Of a DNA stretch of 6,354 bases, positions 1 to 5,949 are shown one piece after another. The stretch spans positions 1-6,354 of the forward strand of contig CAJTRC010000091.1 in assembly GCA_910578365.1 (NCBI GenBank). The letters run 5' to 3'. The translations under genes and the position numbers were made by a program. This DNA comes from an uncultured Muribaculaceae bacterium. GTDB taxonomy: Bacteria > Bacteroidota > Bacteroidia > Bacteroidales > Muribaculaceae. Under the pieces are notes generated by a model that worked only from the letters and a program-made list of their open reading frames with translations, was not told the DNA's origin and ran no database searches. Within the stretch, counting starts at the first letter, position 1. Every line of letters begins with the position of its first letter.

Positions 1-2
1 AG

Positions 3-143
3 TCAAACGGGCAGCTTGTCCTCTGGGATTAACAACACCAAACTGTACAAATAAATCAGGCGACCTTGAAAGGCCGCCCAATACTCTATGTTGTCTTTTG
101 CTTGGTTGAAAATCATAAAGTTCTTATCCCGAACTCGCGTCAT
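3..143 (-). CDS. Short unrecognised ORF, possibly the frameshifted tail of the remnant upstream
   Basis: This is a 46-codon frame starting at ATG 141-143 and ending at TGA 3-5. It overlaps the end of the preceding minus-strand frame in a different register. Its sequence is protein-like (FMIFNQAKDNIEYWAAFQ, then a short hydrophobic stretch, LIYLYSLVLLIP). It could be the true C-terminus of the gene whose body lies at 124-372, with one frameshift near position 125-145. It could also be a chance ORF. No family is recognised and no function is proposed. Confidence 0.2.
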   Translation of the reverse strand: MTRVRDKNFMIFNQAKDNIEYWAAFQGRLIYLYSLVLLIPEDKLPV

Positions 144-372
144 ACGGCTTCTGGTGGAGCGGGTCAATGCGGTAGACCATGGCAAAATCCGGCTTGGACA
201 GATTCCCGACGAACGTCTGGCCGGTTGCCGGAACCTTGTGAAACTCAATGCCGGCCAACAGATTCTGCAACGCCTGAAAGGTCTTTTCGGCATTGACCAT
301 ATCCGTGGCCGGCAAAAGTGGAATAATAACTGGAAGGAGTTCAGAAAAGAGCGGGTAAAAAAGAATCAGCGT
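124..372 (-). pseudogene. Unrecognised reading frame, probable gene remnant
   Basis: An open frame of 82 codons runs from just after a stop at 373-375 to a TAA at 124-126. Its codons are G/C-rich at third positions in the distal two thirds, and it reads like protein (for example AEKTFQALQNLLAG, then GQTFVGNLSKPDFAMVYRID). The first 20 residues are hydrophobic (LILFYPLF, then LLPVIIPLL). There is no ATG near the beginning; the first is at 298-300, and a TTG lies at 313-315. I do not recognise the family. The absence of a start, and the plausible peptide in another frame immediately downstream, suggest a decayed or frameshifted gene. A competing plus-strand frame (88-393) covers the same bases, so even the coding strand is uncertain. 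Confidence 0.3.
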
Positions 373-398
373 TCAGCTACCCGCGCCGATTAGAAGCT

Positions 399-431
399 TG
401 GACCCCTTTTAAAATATTGGGGAACGGGGCC
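399..431 (-). terminator. Possible weak 3'-end hairpin after the permease gene
   Basis: Directly downstream of the permease stop, the minus strand reads GGCCCC, then an A/T-rich stretch, then GGGGTCC. A short G/C stem with one bulged base can form. No T-run follows, so it is not a convincing intrinsic terminator. It is listed because it sits exactly where the transcript should end. Confidence 0.2.
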
Positions 432-1658
432 TTATTGTACGGCTTCGAAACCTGCGGCATGTACAGCTGCAATCACCTCGGCTGAATCGTGGTCGCCACT
501 GACGGTGGCTTTGGCTGCGCCGAGATTTACATCTACATCTGTTACGCCCTTTACAGCGGCTATGGCCTTGGCTACAGTTGCCTGGCAATGCGGGCAGTTC
601 ATGCCTTTAATCTGATATTCTTTTGTCATTTCGGTTGTATTTATGTGATTGTGATGTTTGTGCGGACGAAGCAGCGCATACGCCAGAAGCAGCACAAGTA
701 TGCCGGAGCATACAGTGGCGAAGACGCTGAAACCGTGAGCGTGTCCACAGAGTCCGTGTATATGTCCGAGGTCGAACCACTGCGTGGGCAGCAGATAGTC
801 GATGGCCAGACCGAAGGCTACGGCGCCAATGATTATCGACGACAGGTATATCAGCGCCGGTTTACGGCCCATTTCGCGCGAAATCAGTGTGAACGACGCG
901 AAATTGGCTGCCGGACCCGCCATAAGCAATACCAGAGCTGTACCTGGCGACAGACCTTTCAGCATCAGCGACATGGCTATTGGTATCGAGCCGGTGGCGC
1001 ATACATACATGGGTATGGCGATTACCAGCACGGCAATCATTGAGAATATGGGCGTACTGCCAAGGGCCGAGAAAAAGTCGGAAGGCACGTACACTGTAAT
1101 CAGGGCGGCTATAATCAGTCCGGCCACAAGCCATCCGCCTATACTCGACACAAGGTCTACAAAACCGTAGCGCAGGGCATCGGCCAGCTTGTGTATGAAG
1201 CCTTGACGGGCAACAGTGACACCGGCTTCAGGAGCGCAGTCACACGCTGCGGTCACAGAATGTTCCGATTTGCCTACTGCAACACCGCCGAAAATGGCAG
1301 TGACCAGAGCAGCCACAGGACGGATAAGCGCAAACGCCGGACCAAGCAGCGACCAGGTGGCTGCGATGCTGTCCACTCCGGTCTGTGGAGTGGCAATGAG
1401 AAACGATGTCGACGAAGCCCGCGAGGCACCGGCACGGCGCATAGCTATGGCCGTGGGCAGTACTCCGCACGAACACAGAGGCAGCGGCACTCCTATCATT
1501 GCGGCTTTTACTACCGGACGCCACCCTGTGCCGGACAGGTGGCGAGCCATGCTGCCCTGCGGTACAAAGGCATGCATGAGTCCGGCTATAAAGAAGCCCA
1601 ACAAGATGTACGGCGACATCTCGTTGAGCATCATAAGCAGAGAGTTAAGTAATTCCAT
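432..1658 (-). CDS. SO_0444-type Cu/Zn efflux permease with C-terminal heavy-metal-associated (HMA) domain
   Basis: This is a 408-residue inner-membrane protein of the ArsP/DUF318 permease superfamily, closest to the SO_0444 Cu/Zn efflux group. It has about eight hydrophobic segments (roughly 14-32, 50-70, 100-128, 168-190, 203-220, 235-258, 268-290, 312-330). The family motifs CSCGVLP (62-68), ATPQTGVDS (89-97) and CATGSIPIA (220-228) carry cysteines in or near the membrane. A loop near 139-141 has CDC. The stretch 299-309 between the last two segments is His/Cys-rich (HIHGLCGHAHG), and 333-338 is HKHHNH. Residues 344-408 form an HMA domain with the metal-binding loop GMNCPHC (352-358). From the family I infer metal export, with the HMA domain delivering or sensing the soft metal. 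The ATG at 1656-1658 sits 17 bases below a -7 box and begins an amphipathic N-terminus, so this start is favoured. The gene follows the Dabb gene by 55 bases and probably has its own promoter. Metal specificity cannot be read from the sequence. Confidence 0.88.
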   Translation of the reverse strand: MELLNSLLMMLNEMSPYILLGFFIAGLMHAFVPQGSMARHLSGTGWRPVVKAAMIGVPLPLCSCGVLPTAIAMRRAGASRASSTSFLIATPQTGVDSIAATWSLLGPAFALIRPVAALVTAIFGGVAVGKSEHSVTAACDCAPEAGVTVARQGFIHKLADALRYGFVDLVSSIGGWLVAGLIIAALITVYVPSDFFSALGSTPIFSMIAVLVIAIPMYVCATGSIPIAMSLMLKGLSPGTALVLLMAGPAANFASFTLISREMGRKPALIYLSSIIIGAVAFGLAIDYLLPTQWFDLGHIHGLCGHAHGFSVFATVCSGILVLLLAYALLRPHKHHNHINTTEMTKEYQIKGMNCPHCQATVAKAIAAVKGVTDVDVNLGAAKATVSGDHDSAEVIAAVHAAGFEAVQ

Positions 1659-1675
1659 AAATCATAAATTTTATG

Positions 1676-1683
1676 CAAAGTTA
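1676..1683 (-). promoter_or_regulatory. -7 promoter box for the permease gene
   Basis: The minus strand reads TAACTTTG, matching the Bacteroidota -7 consensus TAnnTTTG, 17 bases before the permease ATG. The nearest upstream TTTG (1709-1712) is 25 bases away, longer than the usual -33 spacing, so the -33 element is poor. The 10-base context is identical to that of the lysC promoter. Confidence 0.5.
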
Positions 1684-1713
1684 CTGAAACTCCGCTGCAA
1701 CCGGGTGGCAAAA

Positions 1714-2007
1714 TCAGCAAACGTAGTCCACGCAGGCACGGTCGGCCTTGTGACCGGCCAGCAGACCGGCGGCAGCCACGTGGGCCGGATGTTTGGCATA
1801 TGTTTCTACATCGGCCATGGTGGGTACGATAGCTGTGAGAACAACATCCCACTGCTCGGCAGGATTTTCGTTGATGCCTACTTCGATTGACTGCAGAACA
1901 TCAATCTGCTGCGGCAGGGCTTCGAGAGCGGTTTTGAAGCGCTTTGCTACCTCAAGGCGTTCGTCGGCTGTACCCTGTAATTTGAAAGTGACGATATGTT
2001 TTACCAT
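1714..2007 (-). CDS. Dabb-family (stress-responsive A/B barrel) protein
   Basis: This 97-residue protein has the size and pattern of the Dabb family (PF07876). The N-terminal strand is MVKHIVTFKL, a central amphipathic helix spans about 12-30, and the C-terminal part carries YAKHPAHVAAA and ends in the usual DY near residue 95. Family members fold as dimeric ferredoxin-like alpha/beta barrels. They have varied or unknown roles, some with small-molecule lyase or cyclase activity, so no substrate is proposed. An in-frame ATG 54 bases upstream would add MKRLPPHANAYTINSDIN and overlap the ABC-F gene. The start at 2005-2007 is preferred because MVKHIVTF is the canonical family beginning. The gene lies 13 bases after the ABC-F stop, so it is probably cotranscribed with it. 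Confidence 0.85.
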   Translation of the reverse strand: MVKHIVTFKLQGTADERLEVAKRFKTALEALPQQIDVLQSIEVGINENPAEQWDVVLTAIVPTMADVETYAKHPAHVAAAGLLAGHKADRACVDYVC

Positions 2008-2020
2008 GTTTATATCTGAA

Positions 2021-3634
2021 TTAATTGTATAAGCGTTCGCGTGCGGCGGCAACCTTTTCATCGGTTATGTAGTCGTCGTAGTCCATCATCTTGTCGATGA
2101 TGCCGTTGGGCGTGAGCTCGATGATGCGGTTGCAGACAGTCTGAATGAACTCATGGTCGTGCGACGACAGCAGCAGGTTGCCCTTGAATGCCTGCAGGGT
2201 GTTGTTGAAAGCCTGAATCGATTCCAGGTCGAGGTGGTTGGTGGGCGAGTCAAGTACCATGGTGTTGGCGTTGCGCAGCATCATGCGGGCAATCATACAA
2301 CGCATCTTTTCGCCACCCGACAGTACCGATGCCTTCTTCAGCACTTCCTCGCCGCTGAACAGCATCTTGCCAAGGAATCCCTTGAGGTAGATTTCGCTGG
2401 AGTCGTCGCTGTACTGGCACAGCCAGTCGACCAGGTTGAGGTCGGTGTTGAAAAACGAATTGTTGTCCAGAGGCAGATATGCTGTGGTGATGGTCTGGCC
2501 CCAGTCGTAGCTGCCGGCGTCGGCCTTGCGGTTGCCGGTGATGATTTCGAACAGTGCTGTCATGGCACGCGGGTCGCGGCTCAGGAAGGCAACTTTGTCG
2601 CCCTTTTCTACCTGAAAGTTCACATCATTGAAGAGTACTTCGCCGTCGACGCTTGCGCTCAGGCCGTGGACCTCCAGGATCTTGTTGCCCGGTTCGCGTT
2701 CGGGAGTGAAAATGATGCCCGGATAACGGCGTGACGAAGGCTGAATTTCCTCCACGTTGAGTTTCTCGAGCATCTTTTTGCGCGAGGTGGTCTGTTTGCT
2801 CTTTGCCACATTGGCCGAGAAACGCTGAATAAACTCCATGAGTTCCTTGCGCTTTTCCTCGGCCTTTTTATTCTGTTGCTGCTGCTGACGCAATGCCAGC
2901 TGCGAGCTTTGGTACCAAAAAGAGTAGTTGCCGGCGAAAAGCTGTACCTTATTGTAGTCGATATCGAGTGTGTGGGTGCAGACCGAGTCGAGGAAGTGAC
3001 GGTCGTGGCTGACCACAAGCACGGTGTTTTCGAATTTCGACAGGTAGTCTTCAAGCCATGCTACAGTGTCAAGGTCAAGGTCGTTGGTAGGTTCGTCGAG
3101 CAGCAGGTTGTCGGGGTTGCCATAGAGCGCTTTGGCCAGGAGCACGCGCACCTTCTCGTTGGCGCTCATGTCCTTCATAAGCATATAGTGCTTGTCTTCC
3201 TTAATGCCAAGACCGGAGAGCAGAGCGGCGGCATCAGCCTCAGCGTTCCAGCCCTCGAGTTCGGCGAACTTCTCCTCCAGCTCGCTGGCCCGCATGCCGT
3301 CGGCATCGCTGAAATCAGGCTTTGCATAAAGGGCGTCTTTCTCTTTCATTATATCCCACAGCACAGTGTGGCCTTGCAGTACAGTGTCGAGTACCGTACA
3401 CTCGTCGAATTTGAAGTGGTCCTGCTCAAGCACGCTCATACGTTCGCCCGGGCCCTGCATCACGTTGCCGTGGGTGGGGCTGAGCTGTCCGCTGAGTATG
3501 CGCATAAGCGTAGACTTGCCGGCGCCGTTGGCTCCTATGATGCCATAGCAGTTGCCGGGGGTGAATTTCAGGTTTACGTCCTGAAACAGAACTCTTTTGC
3601 CGAATTGAATACCTAAGTTGTTTACCGATATCAT
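2021..3634 (-). CDS. ABC-F family ATPase, YbiT-like, with a degenerate second ATP site
   Basis: This is a 537-residue soluble protein with two ABC ATPase domains and no membrane segments, the ABC-F plan. ABC-F proteins bind the ribosomal E site and modulate translation; that role is inferred from the family. Domain 1 has Walker A GANGAGKS (34-41), Walker B LLLDEPTND (177-185) and H-loop SHDRHF (H210). Its signature is degenerate (MSANEKVRV, 156-164), as I recall for E. coli YbiT. The charged linker spans about 245-300 (RQQQQQNKKAEEKRKE, then FSANVAKSKQTTSRKK) and would reach toward the peptidyl transferase region. Domain 2 lacks a Walker A: FLSRDPRAMT (350-359) replaces it, with Ala where the lysine should be. 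It also has LDSPTNHLDL in Walker B (S463 in place of the catalytic Glu), while its signature LSGGEKMR (438-445) and H492 are intact. It starts 12 bases after lysC, so it is probably in the same operon. Confidence 0.93.
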   Translation of the reverse strand: MISVNNLGIQFGKRVLFQDVNLKFTPGNCYGIIGANGAGKSTLMRILSGQLSPTHGNVMQGPGERMSVLEQDHFKFDECTVLDTVLQGHTVLWDIMKEKDALYAKPDFSDADGMRASELEEKFAELEGWNAEADAAALLSGLGIKEDKHYMLMKDMSANEKVRVLLAKALYGNPDNLLLDEPTNDLDLDTVAWLEDYLSKFENTVLVVSHDRHFLDSVCTHTLDIDYNKVQLFAGNYSFWYQSSQLALRQQQQQNKKAEEKRKELMEFIQRFSANVAKSKQTTSRKKMLEKLNVEEIQPSSRRYPGIIFTPEREPGNKILEVHGLSASVDGEVLFNDVNFQVEKGDKVAFLSRDPRAMTALFEIITGNRKADAGSYDWGQTITTAYLPLDNNSFFNTDLNLVDWLCQYSDDSSEIYLKGFLGKMLFSGEEVLKKASVLSGGEKMRCMIARMMLRNANTMVLDSPTNHLDLESIQAFNNTLQAFKGNLLLSSHDHEFIQTVCNRIIELTPNGIIDKMMDYDDYITDEKVAAARERLYN

Positions 3635-3646
3635 AGTTGGGTTGTA

Positions 3647-4960
3647 TTAATCAAACAGTTTTTCGCTGAGGCGACGCAGAGCCTCGACTTTATTATCCTT
3701 GTGCACTACCATAGATATATTATAGTTGCTGCCGCCGTAGCTAATCATGCGAATGGGAATATCGGCCAGCGCCGCTACGGCCCGCGACTCGAAGCCGCGG
3801 TTATGCCACTCGAGATCGCCTACCACGCATATAATAACCATGTCGCGGTCTACAGTTACGGTGCCGAAGTGCTTAAGGTCGTCGACAATGGCGGCAAGAC
3901 GGCTGTCGTCGTCGATAGTAAGGGTCACGCCCACCTCGCTGGTGGCAATCATGTCGATGCTGGTACGATGATTTTCAAAGGTTTCGAACACCTTGTGCAG
4001 AAAGCCGTAGGCCAGCAGCATGCGGCCGGACTTTATTTTCACGGCAGTGATGTTGTCCTTGGCGGCCACAGCCTTGATGCTGCCGTCGGGTGGCATATTA
4101 TATATCACAGTACCGGTGGCCTCGGGCTGCATGGTATTGAGCAGACGCACCGGAATATTGTTCAGCTTGGCAGGTAACACACAGTTGGGGTGCAGAATCT
4201 TGGCGCCGAAATAAGCCAGCTCGGCGGCCTCCTCGAAATTCAGACGACTTACCGGACGGGTACCCTCCACATAGCGGGGGTCGTTGTTGTGCATGCCATC
4301 GATGTCGGTCCAGATTTGAATTTCCTCGGTATTCAGCACCGCACCGATAATCGAGGCTGTGTAGTCGCTGCCGCCACGTTTCAGATTGTCAATATCGCCG
4401 AAAGCATTGCGGCATATATATCCCTGAGTGATATAAACATCGGCATCCGGGTTCATATCCATCAGTCGGCCGAGGCGAGTGGCTATATACTTCATGTCGG
4501 GCTCGCCGTTGCTGTCCGTACGCATATAATCCAGAGCAGGCAGCATAACACTGCGTATGCCGCATTCATGCAGATACTCGTTCATCATAGCCGTGCTCAT
4601 AAGCTCGCCACGAGCCAAAATCTCGCGCTCCTCGGCCACAGCGAACTCACCCTGAATCAAAGCCCTGATATATCCGATACTCTCGCCAATCAGCATAGTA
4701 GCGCGGGCGCGGGCCGTATCAGTGGAGTAAAGTTCGGAGATAACGCCCGAATACTTCATTTCCAGAGTGTTCAGAGTTTCCTGAGCACCGGGAATATTGC
4801 CCTTGTAAAGATAGTCGGTAATCTCCACCAGAGTATTGGTGGTACCCGACATGGCGCTCAGTACAACCACATTGCGTCCTCCGCGCCGTACTAGGTCGGC
4901 AACAGCCCGCATACGCTCTGCCGAGCCTACGGAAGTGCCTCCGAATTTCAATACTTTCAT
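3647..4960 (-). CDS. lysC: Monofunctional aspartate kinase with C-terminal ACT domains
   Basis: Aspartate kinase phosphorylates L-aspartate with ATP to 4-phospho-L-aspartate, the committed step toward lysine/diaminopimelate, threonine and methionine. The 437-residue protein has the N-terminal kinase motif KFGGTSVGSAERM (5-17), SAMSGTTN (35-42), the RGEL loop (117-120), RGGSDYTA (195-202), WTDIDGMHNNDPR (217-229) and FGAKILHP (251-258). Two ACT regions follow (about 305-375 and 376-437). TSEVGVTLTID (340-350) corresponds to the effector-binding loop of lysine-regulated kinases, so lysine feedback inhibition is likely but not proven. No homoserine dehydrogenase domain is present. An ATG 27 bases upstream (4985-4987) would add nine residues, but the -7 box at 4992-4999 places transcription start at about that codon. 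MKVLKFGGTS is also the family's standard beginning, so 4958-4960 is chosen. Confidence 0.95.
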   Translation of the reverse strand: MKVLKFGGTSVGSAERMRAVADLVRRGGRNVVVLSAMSGTTNTLVEITDYLYKGNIPGAQETLNTLEMKYSGVISELYSTDTARARATMLIGESIGYIRALIQGEFAVAEEREILARGELMSTAMMNEYLHECGIRSVMLPALDYMRTDSNGEPDMKYIATRLGRLMDMNPDADVYITQGYICRNAFGDIDNLKRGGSDYTASIIGAVLNTEEIQIWTDIDGMHNNDPRYVEGTRPVSRLNFEEAAELAYFGAKILHPNCVLPAKLNNIPVRLLNTMQPEATGTVIYNMPPDGSIKAVAAKDNITAVKIKSGRMLLAYGFLHKVFETFENHRTSIDMIATSEVGVTLTIDDDSRLAAIVDDLKHFGTVTVDRDMVIICVVGDLEWHNRGFESRAVAALADIPIRMISYGGSNYNISMVVHKDNKVEALRRLSEKLFD

Positions 4961-4991
4961 CAAATTCTGTCTGTTCTGATTTTTCAAGCCG

Positions 4992-4999
4992 CAAAGTTA
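4992..4999 (-). promoter_or_regulatory. -7 promoter box for lysC and the downstream operon
   Basis: The minus strand reads TAACTTTG, a match to TAnnTTTG, 31 bases before the chosen lysC start. No clear TTTG is seen at the -33 position. The predicted transcription start falls at about 4985-4987, which argues against using the upstream ATG of lysC. Confidence 0.55.
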
Positions 5000-5060
5000 C
5001 AAAAAATTTGCGGAATATCCTTGTAGCTGCCTGTATTTCTTGAATTTCGGAGGGTTTGAA

Positions 5061-5093
5061 TTTCCGCTCCGACAATTTTGCGGAAACTTTTTT
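5061..5093. terminator. Hairpin between the lipoprotein gene and lysC
   Basis: TTTCCGC (5061-5067) and GCGGAAA (5080-5086) form a perfect 7-bp inverted repeat with a 12-base loop. It lies just beyond the lipoprotein stop, so it would form at the 3' end of that transcript. The only T-run (5088-5093) follows it on the plus strand, giving an intrinsic-terminator shape in the plus direction, where no upstream gene is seen. It may be a bidirectional 3'-end structure that insulates the accessory genes from lysC. Confidence 0.35.
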
Positions 5094-5535
5094 ACTTGCC
5101 TAATCTTCTATAATGAGCCCGGAAATCATCTCCAATTTGATAATCAATCTCCGATTTGTATGAGGAGAACGACTCAAATTCATCTACCTTGGCCTTAATC
5201 TCATTTTCCGAGGCATACTGAACTATTTCTGCCCATATAATTCGGCCAGAATACCATTTAGAATAGTCTTGCCATTCTATCCAGTCGCCATTTTCCTTTG
5301 TATAGATGACACCAGATGATCCCGAAGCATCCCTGAACTCCGCATCTTCAAAATCTTGTAGATGTTGCTGGAACCAGTTCTTAAAGTTCGGGGCTTTTGT
5401 GTGCCAACCTATATACTGTTCATCGTAAACCACCTCCCACGGGCCGGTGTATTCCGGTTCCGGCTCATCATCTGACGAGCACGCCGAGAGGATAAGCACT
5501 ATAAAGAGCGCCGAGAGTTTTAGTAGCTTGTTCAT
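5092..5535 (-). CDS. Small predicted surface lipoprotein, function unknown
   Basis: This 147-residue protein has a lipoprotein signal peptide: positive MNKLLK, hydrophobic core 8-16, lipobox LSAC with Cys19. The residues after the cysteine (SSDDEPEPE) are acidic, resembling the lipoprotein export signal that sends Bacteroidota lipoproteins to the outer face of the outer membrane. The mature part is rich in aromatic residues (seven Trp, ten Tyr) and has no repeat or catalytic motif I recognise. Its ATG follows the stop of the HTH gene after two bases, so the two are surely cotranscribed and expressed when the regulator is. Its base composition looks more A/T-rich than lysC. A lipoprotein next to a repressor gene fits a lysogenic-conversion or superinfection-exclusion role, but that is inference from position only. 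Confidence 0.8.
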   Translation of the reverse strand: MNKLLKLSALFIVLILSACSSDDEPEPEYTGPWEVVYDEQYIGWHTKAPNFKNWFQQHLQDFEDAEFRDASGSSGVIYTKENGDWIEWQDYSKWYSGRIIWAEIVQYASENEIKAKVDEFESFSSYKSEIDYQIGDDFRAHYRRLGK

Positions 5536-5537
5536 AT

Positions 5538-5894
5538 TTATTTCGTTGAGAGTTGTGCTTCAAGTTGCTTGATTCGCTCTGTGAGTGTAGCGATCGAGTC
5601 TGATTTTGCATCTATCGTATCTTGGAGAGTTGCTATCGTATTGACGAGTTTATTTATTCGCTCTCCGTCCTGATTCGGAACAAGTGATAGCAACATAGGT
5701 CCTGTTCCTCTCATCAACCATTCAGCGGATACGTCAGGGAATGATTTAAGGATTGATGAGACACAATTAAGGTTCAAGGCATTAATACCTTTCAACATTC
5801 TATCCAATGTCGGTTGGTTGAGCCCGCACTTAATCGCGAAGGCTCTTGTAGTGAGACCAAAGTGGTCTCGCAGTTGCTGAATTCGTGTTATCAT
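5538..5894 (-). CDS. Short XRE/cI-like HTH regulator with C-terminal coiled coil
   Basis: This 118-residue protein is probably a DNA-binding repressor. Residues about 1-60 form a helix-turn-helix domain (LTTRAFAIKCGLNQPTLDRMLKG, whose core is RAFAIKCGLNQPTLDRML, 17-34). It is followed by SAEWLMRGTGPML (56-68), a tail typical of Bacteroidota phage-type HTH proteins. Residues 80-115 form a leucine-zipper-like coiled coil with hydrophobics at I80, L83, I87, L90, I94, I101, L104, I108, L111 and L115, so it should form at least a dimer. It has no peptidase S24 domain, so SOS self-cleavage is not expected. A TTG at 5901-5903 would add three residues; the ATG at 5892-5894 is preferred. It is divergent from the plus-strand ORF at 6059 and faces two palindromes at 5934-5971, its likely operators. 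The lipoprotein gene follows after two bases. Confidence 0.85.
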   Translation of the reverse strand: MITRIQQLRDHFGLTTRAFAIKCGLNQPTLDRMLKGINALNLNCVSSILKSFPDVSAEWLMRGTGPMLLSLVPNQDGERINKLVNTIATLQDTIDAKSDSIATLTERIKQLEAQLSTK

Positions 5895-5918
5895 CCTTGT
5901 CAAGTGTTAATAATACTT

Positions 5919-5926
5919 AAAAATTA
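5919..5926 (-). promoter_or_regulatory. Possible -7 box for the HTH-lipoprotein operon
   Basis: The minus strand reads TAATTTTT, one base from TAnnTTTG, 25 bases upstream of the HTH ATG. The perfect palindrome at 5934-5949 would cover the upstream part of this promoter and could mediate autoregulation. No good -33 match is seen. An alternative minus-strand -7 box lies at 6001-6008. Confidence 0.3.
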
Positions 5927-5933
5927 GGCTGAT

Positions 5934-5949
5934 AATACGAACTCGTATT
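5934..5949. promoter_or_regulatory. Operator O1, perfect 7-2-7 palindrome
   Basis: AATACGAACTCGTATT is a perfect inverted repeat of AATACGA with a two-base centre. It overlaps the -33 element of the plus-strand promoter and lies between the divergent HTH gene and the 6059 ORF. It is the most likely binding site of the HTH dimer. Confidence 0.65.

Noticed and set aside
88..393. Plus-strand ORF of 101 codons ending in a basic tail
   Set aside because: It overlaps the minus-strand remnant, which has the better third-position composition. Its basic and Arg-rich character is what an antisense frame of such a gene gives. Kept only as an alternative.
627..629. Separate start for a free HMA copper chaperone inside the permease gene (residue 344)
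   Set aside because: The frame is continuous with the permease and no ribosome-binding feature or stop separates them; it is better read as a fusion.
489..1890. Several long plus-strand ORFs opposite the permease and the Dabb gene
   Set aside because: They are antisense shadows of strongly supported minus-strand genes, with no family motifs of their own.
2008..2061. 18-residue N-terminal extension of the Dabb protein
   Set aside because: It would overlap the ABC-F gene by 41 bases and precede the canonical family start MVKHIVTF.
2153..3616. Long plus-strand ORFs opposite the ABC-F gene (193 and 246 codons)
   Set aside because: They lie wholly within the ABC-F gene on the other strand; their length comes from its GC-rich codons.
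3701..4894. Plus-strand ORFs opposite lysC (158 and 234 codons)
   Set aside because: They are antisense shadows of an unmistakable aspartate kinase.
5902..5918. Imperfect palindrome AAGTGTTAATAATACTT as a third operator
   Set aside because: Its half-sites differ from AATACGA and its spacing from O1 does not follow the 22-bp period.
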